Below, in pieces: positions 44,027 through 44,038 of a DNA stretch of 44,038 nt. A program made the position numbers and the translations under genes. Below the pieces are notes generated by a model. It saw only the letters and a list, made by a program, of their open reading frames with translations. It did not search any database and was not told the origin of the DNA. Positions within the stretch are counted from its first letter, which is position 1, and every line of letters starts with the position of its first letter. This DNA comes from an uncultured Bacteroidales bacterium. GTDB taxonomy: Bacteria > Bacteroidota > Bacteroidia > Bacteroidales > UBA932. The stretch is from positions 1 through 44,038 of the forward strand of contig CASFGK010000013.1 in assembly GCA_949294195.1 (NCBI GenBank). Reading direction: 5' to 3'.

Positions 44027-44034
44027 TAATTTTG
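44027..44034 (+). promoter_or_regulatory. possible -7 element for a gene beyond the window
   Basis: TAATTTTG matches TAnnTTTG at the window edge, with no clear -33 box. 43950-44026 holds no other recognisable feature. Confidence 0.3.
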
Positions 44035-44038
44035 CGAG

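Overview
The window looks like a chromosomal segment from a member of the order Bacteroidales (phylum Bacteroidota). Three things support this. Many starts are preceded by the Bacteroidetes-type -7 element TAnnTTTG, often with a TTTG-like -33 box about 19 bp further up, and few starts have a clear Shine-Dalgarno sequence. The proteins include types typical of the group: a DksA/TraR protein without its zinc cysteines, a DUF4783 protein, DUF4369/TlpA-like lipoproteins and a UDP-glucose-type (GT3) glycogen synthase. The gene order ileS-dksA-lspA is also common there. Genus and species cannot be fixed from the sequence alone. I see no tRNA, rRNA, CRISPR array or prophage. No stretch longer than 300 bases lacks a gene or pseudogene.

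Layout. Positions 1-192 hold the 5' end of a transposase gene with a frameshift in an A-run. 468-5625 (minus) carries a GH20 hexosaminidase lipoprotein, a carboxyltransferase related to pyruvate carboxylase B, and an SDR oxidoreductase. 5719-7488 (plus) carries a Fur/PerR-like regulator and a GT4 glycosyltransferase. 7473-9325 (minus) holds bcp, upp and radC. 9442-13899 (minus) is an ileS-dksA-lspA operon. 14028-15233 (plus) holds a CvpA-family gene and tsaB. 15256-17269 (minus) holds greA, a HIT protein and a thioredoxin-fold lipoprotein; greA has a long leader containing a hairpin and an undescribed 24-codon ORF.

17477-31109 (minus) is a tightly packed run of nine genes: xseA, xseB, glgB, a GH133 debranching enzyme, a GT4/5-type synthase, a GH57 enzyme, a 1412-residue fusion of GT3 glycogen synthase to alpha-glucan phosphorylase, ribF and a small conserved protein. 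It forms an almost complete glycogen synthesis and breakdown module without glgC. This suggests UDP-glucose as donor, at least for the GT3 part.

31294-34494 (plus) is engB-prs-(Cys-rich membrane protein)-der. 34481-38606 (minus) holds rlmH and a very large NtrY-like histidine kinase. 38687-39091 (plus) is a DUF4783 gene. It is followed by a near-perfect sigma-54 promoter that faces only about 74 nt of non-coding sequence ending in an intrinsic terminator, so a sigma-54-driven small RNA is proposed. 39201-41301 (minus) holds an M16 peptidase and a secreted hypothetical protein. 41365-43888 (plus) holds dnaX and an LptB-type ABC ATPase.

The most interesting signals are the sigma-54/small RNA unit, the greA leader ORF, the synthase-phosphorylase fusion, the histone-like tail on the GH57 enzyme, and the apparently absent biotinyl lysine in the carboxyltransferase.
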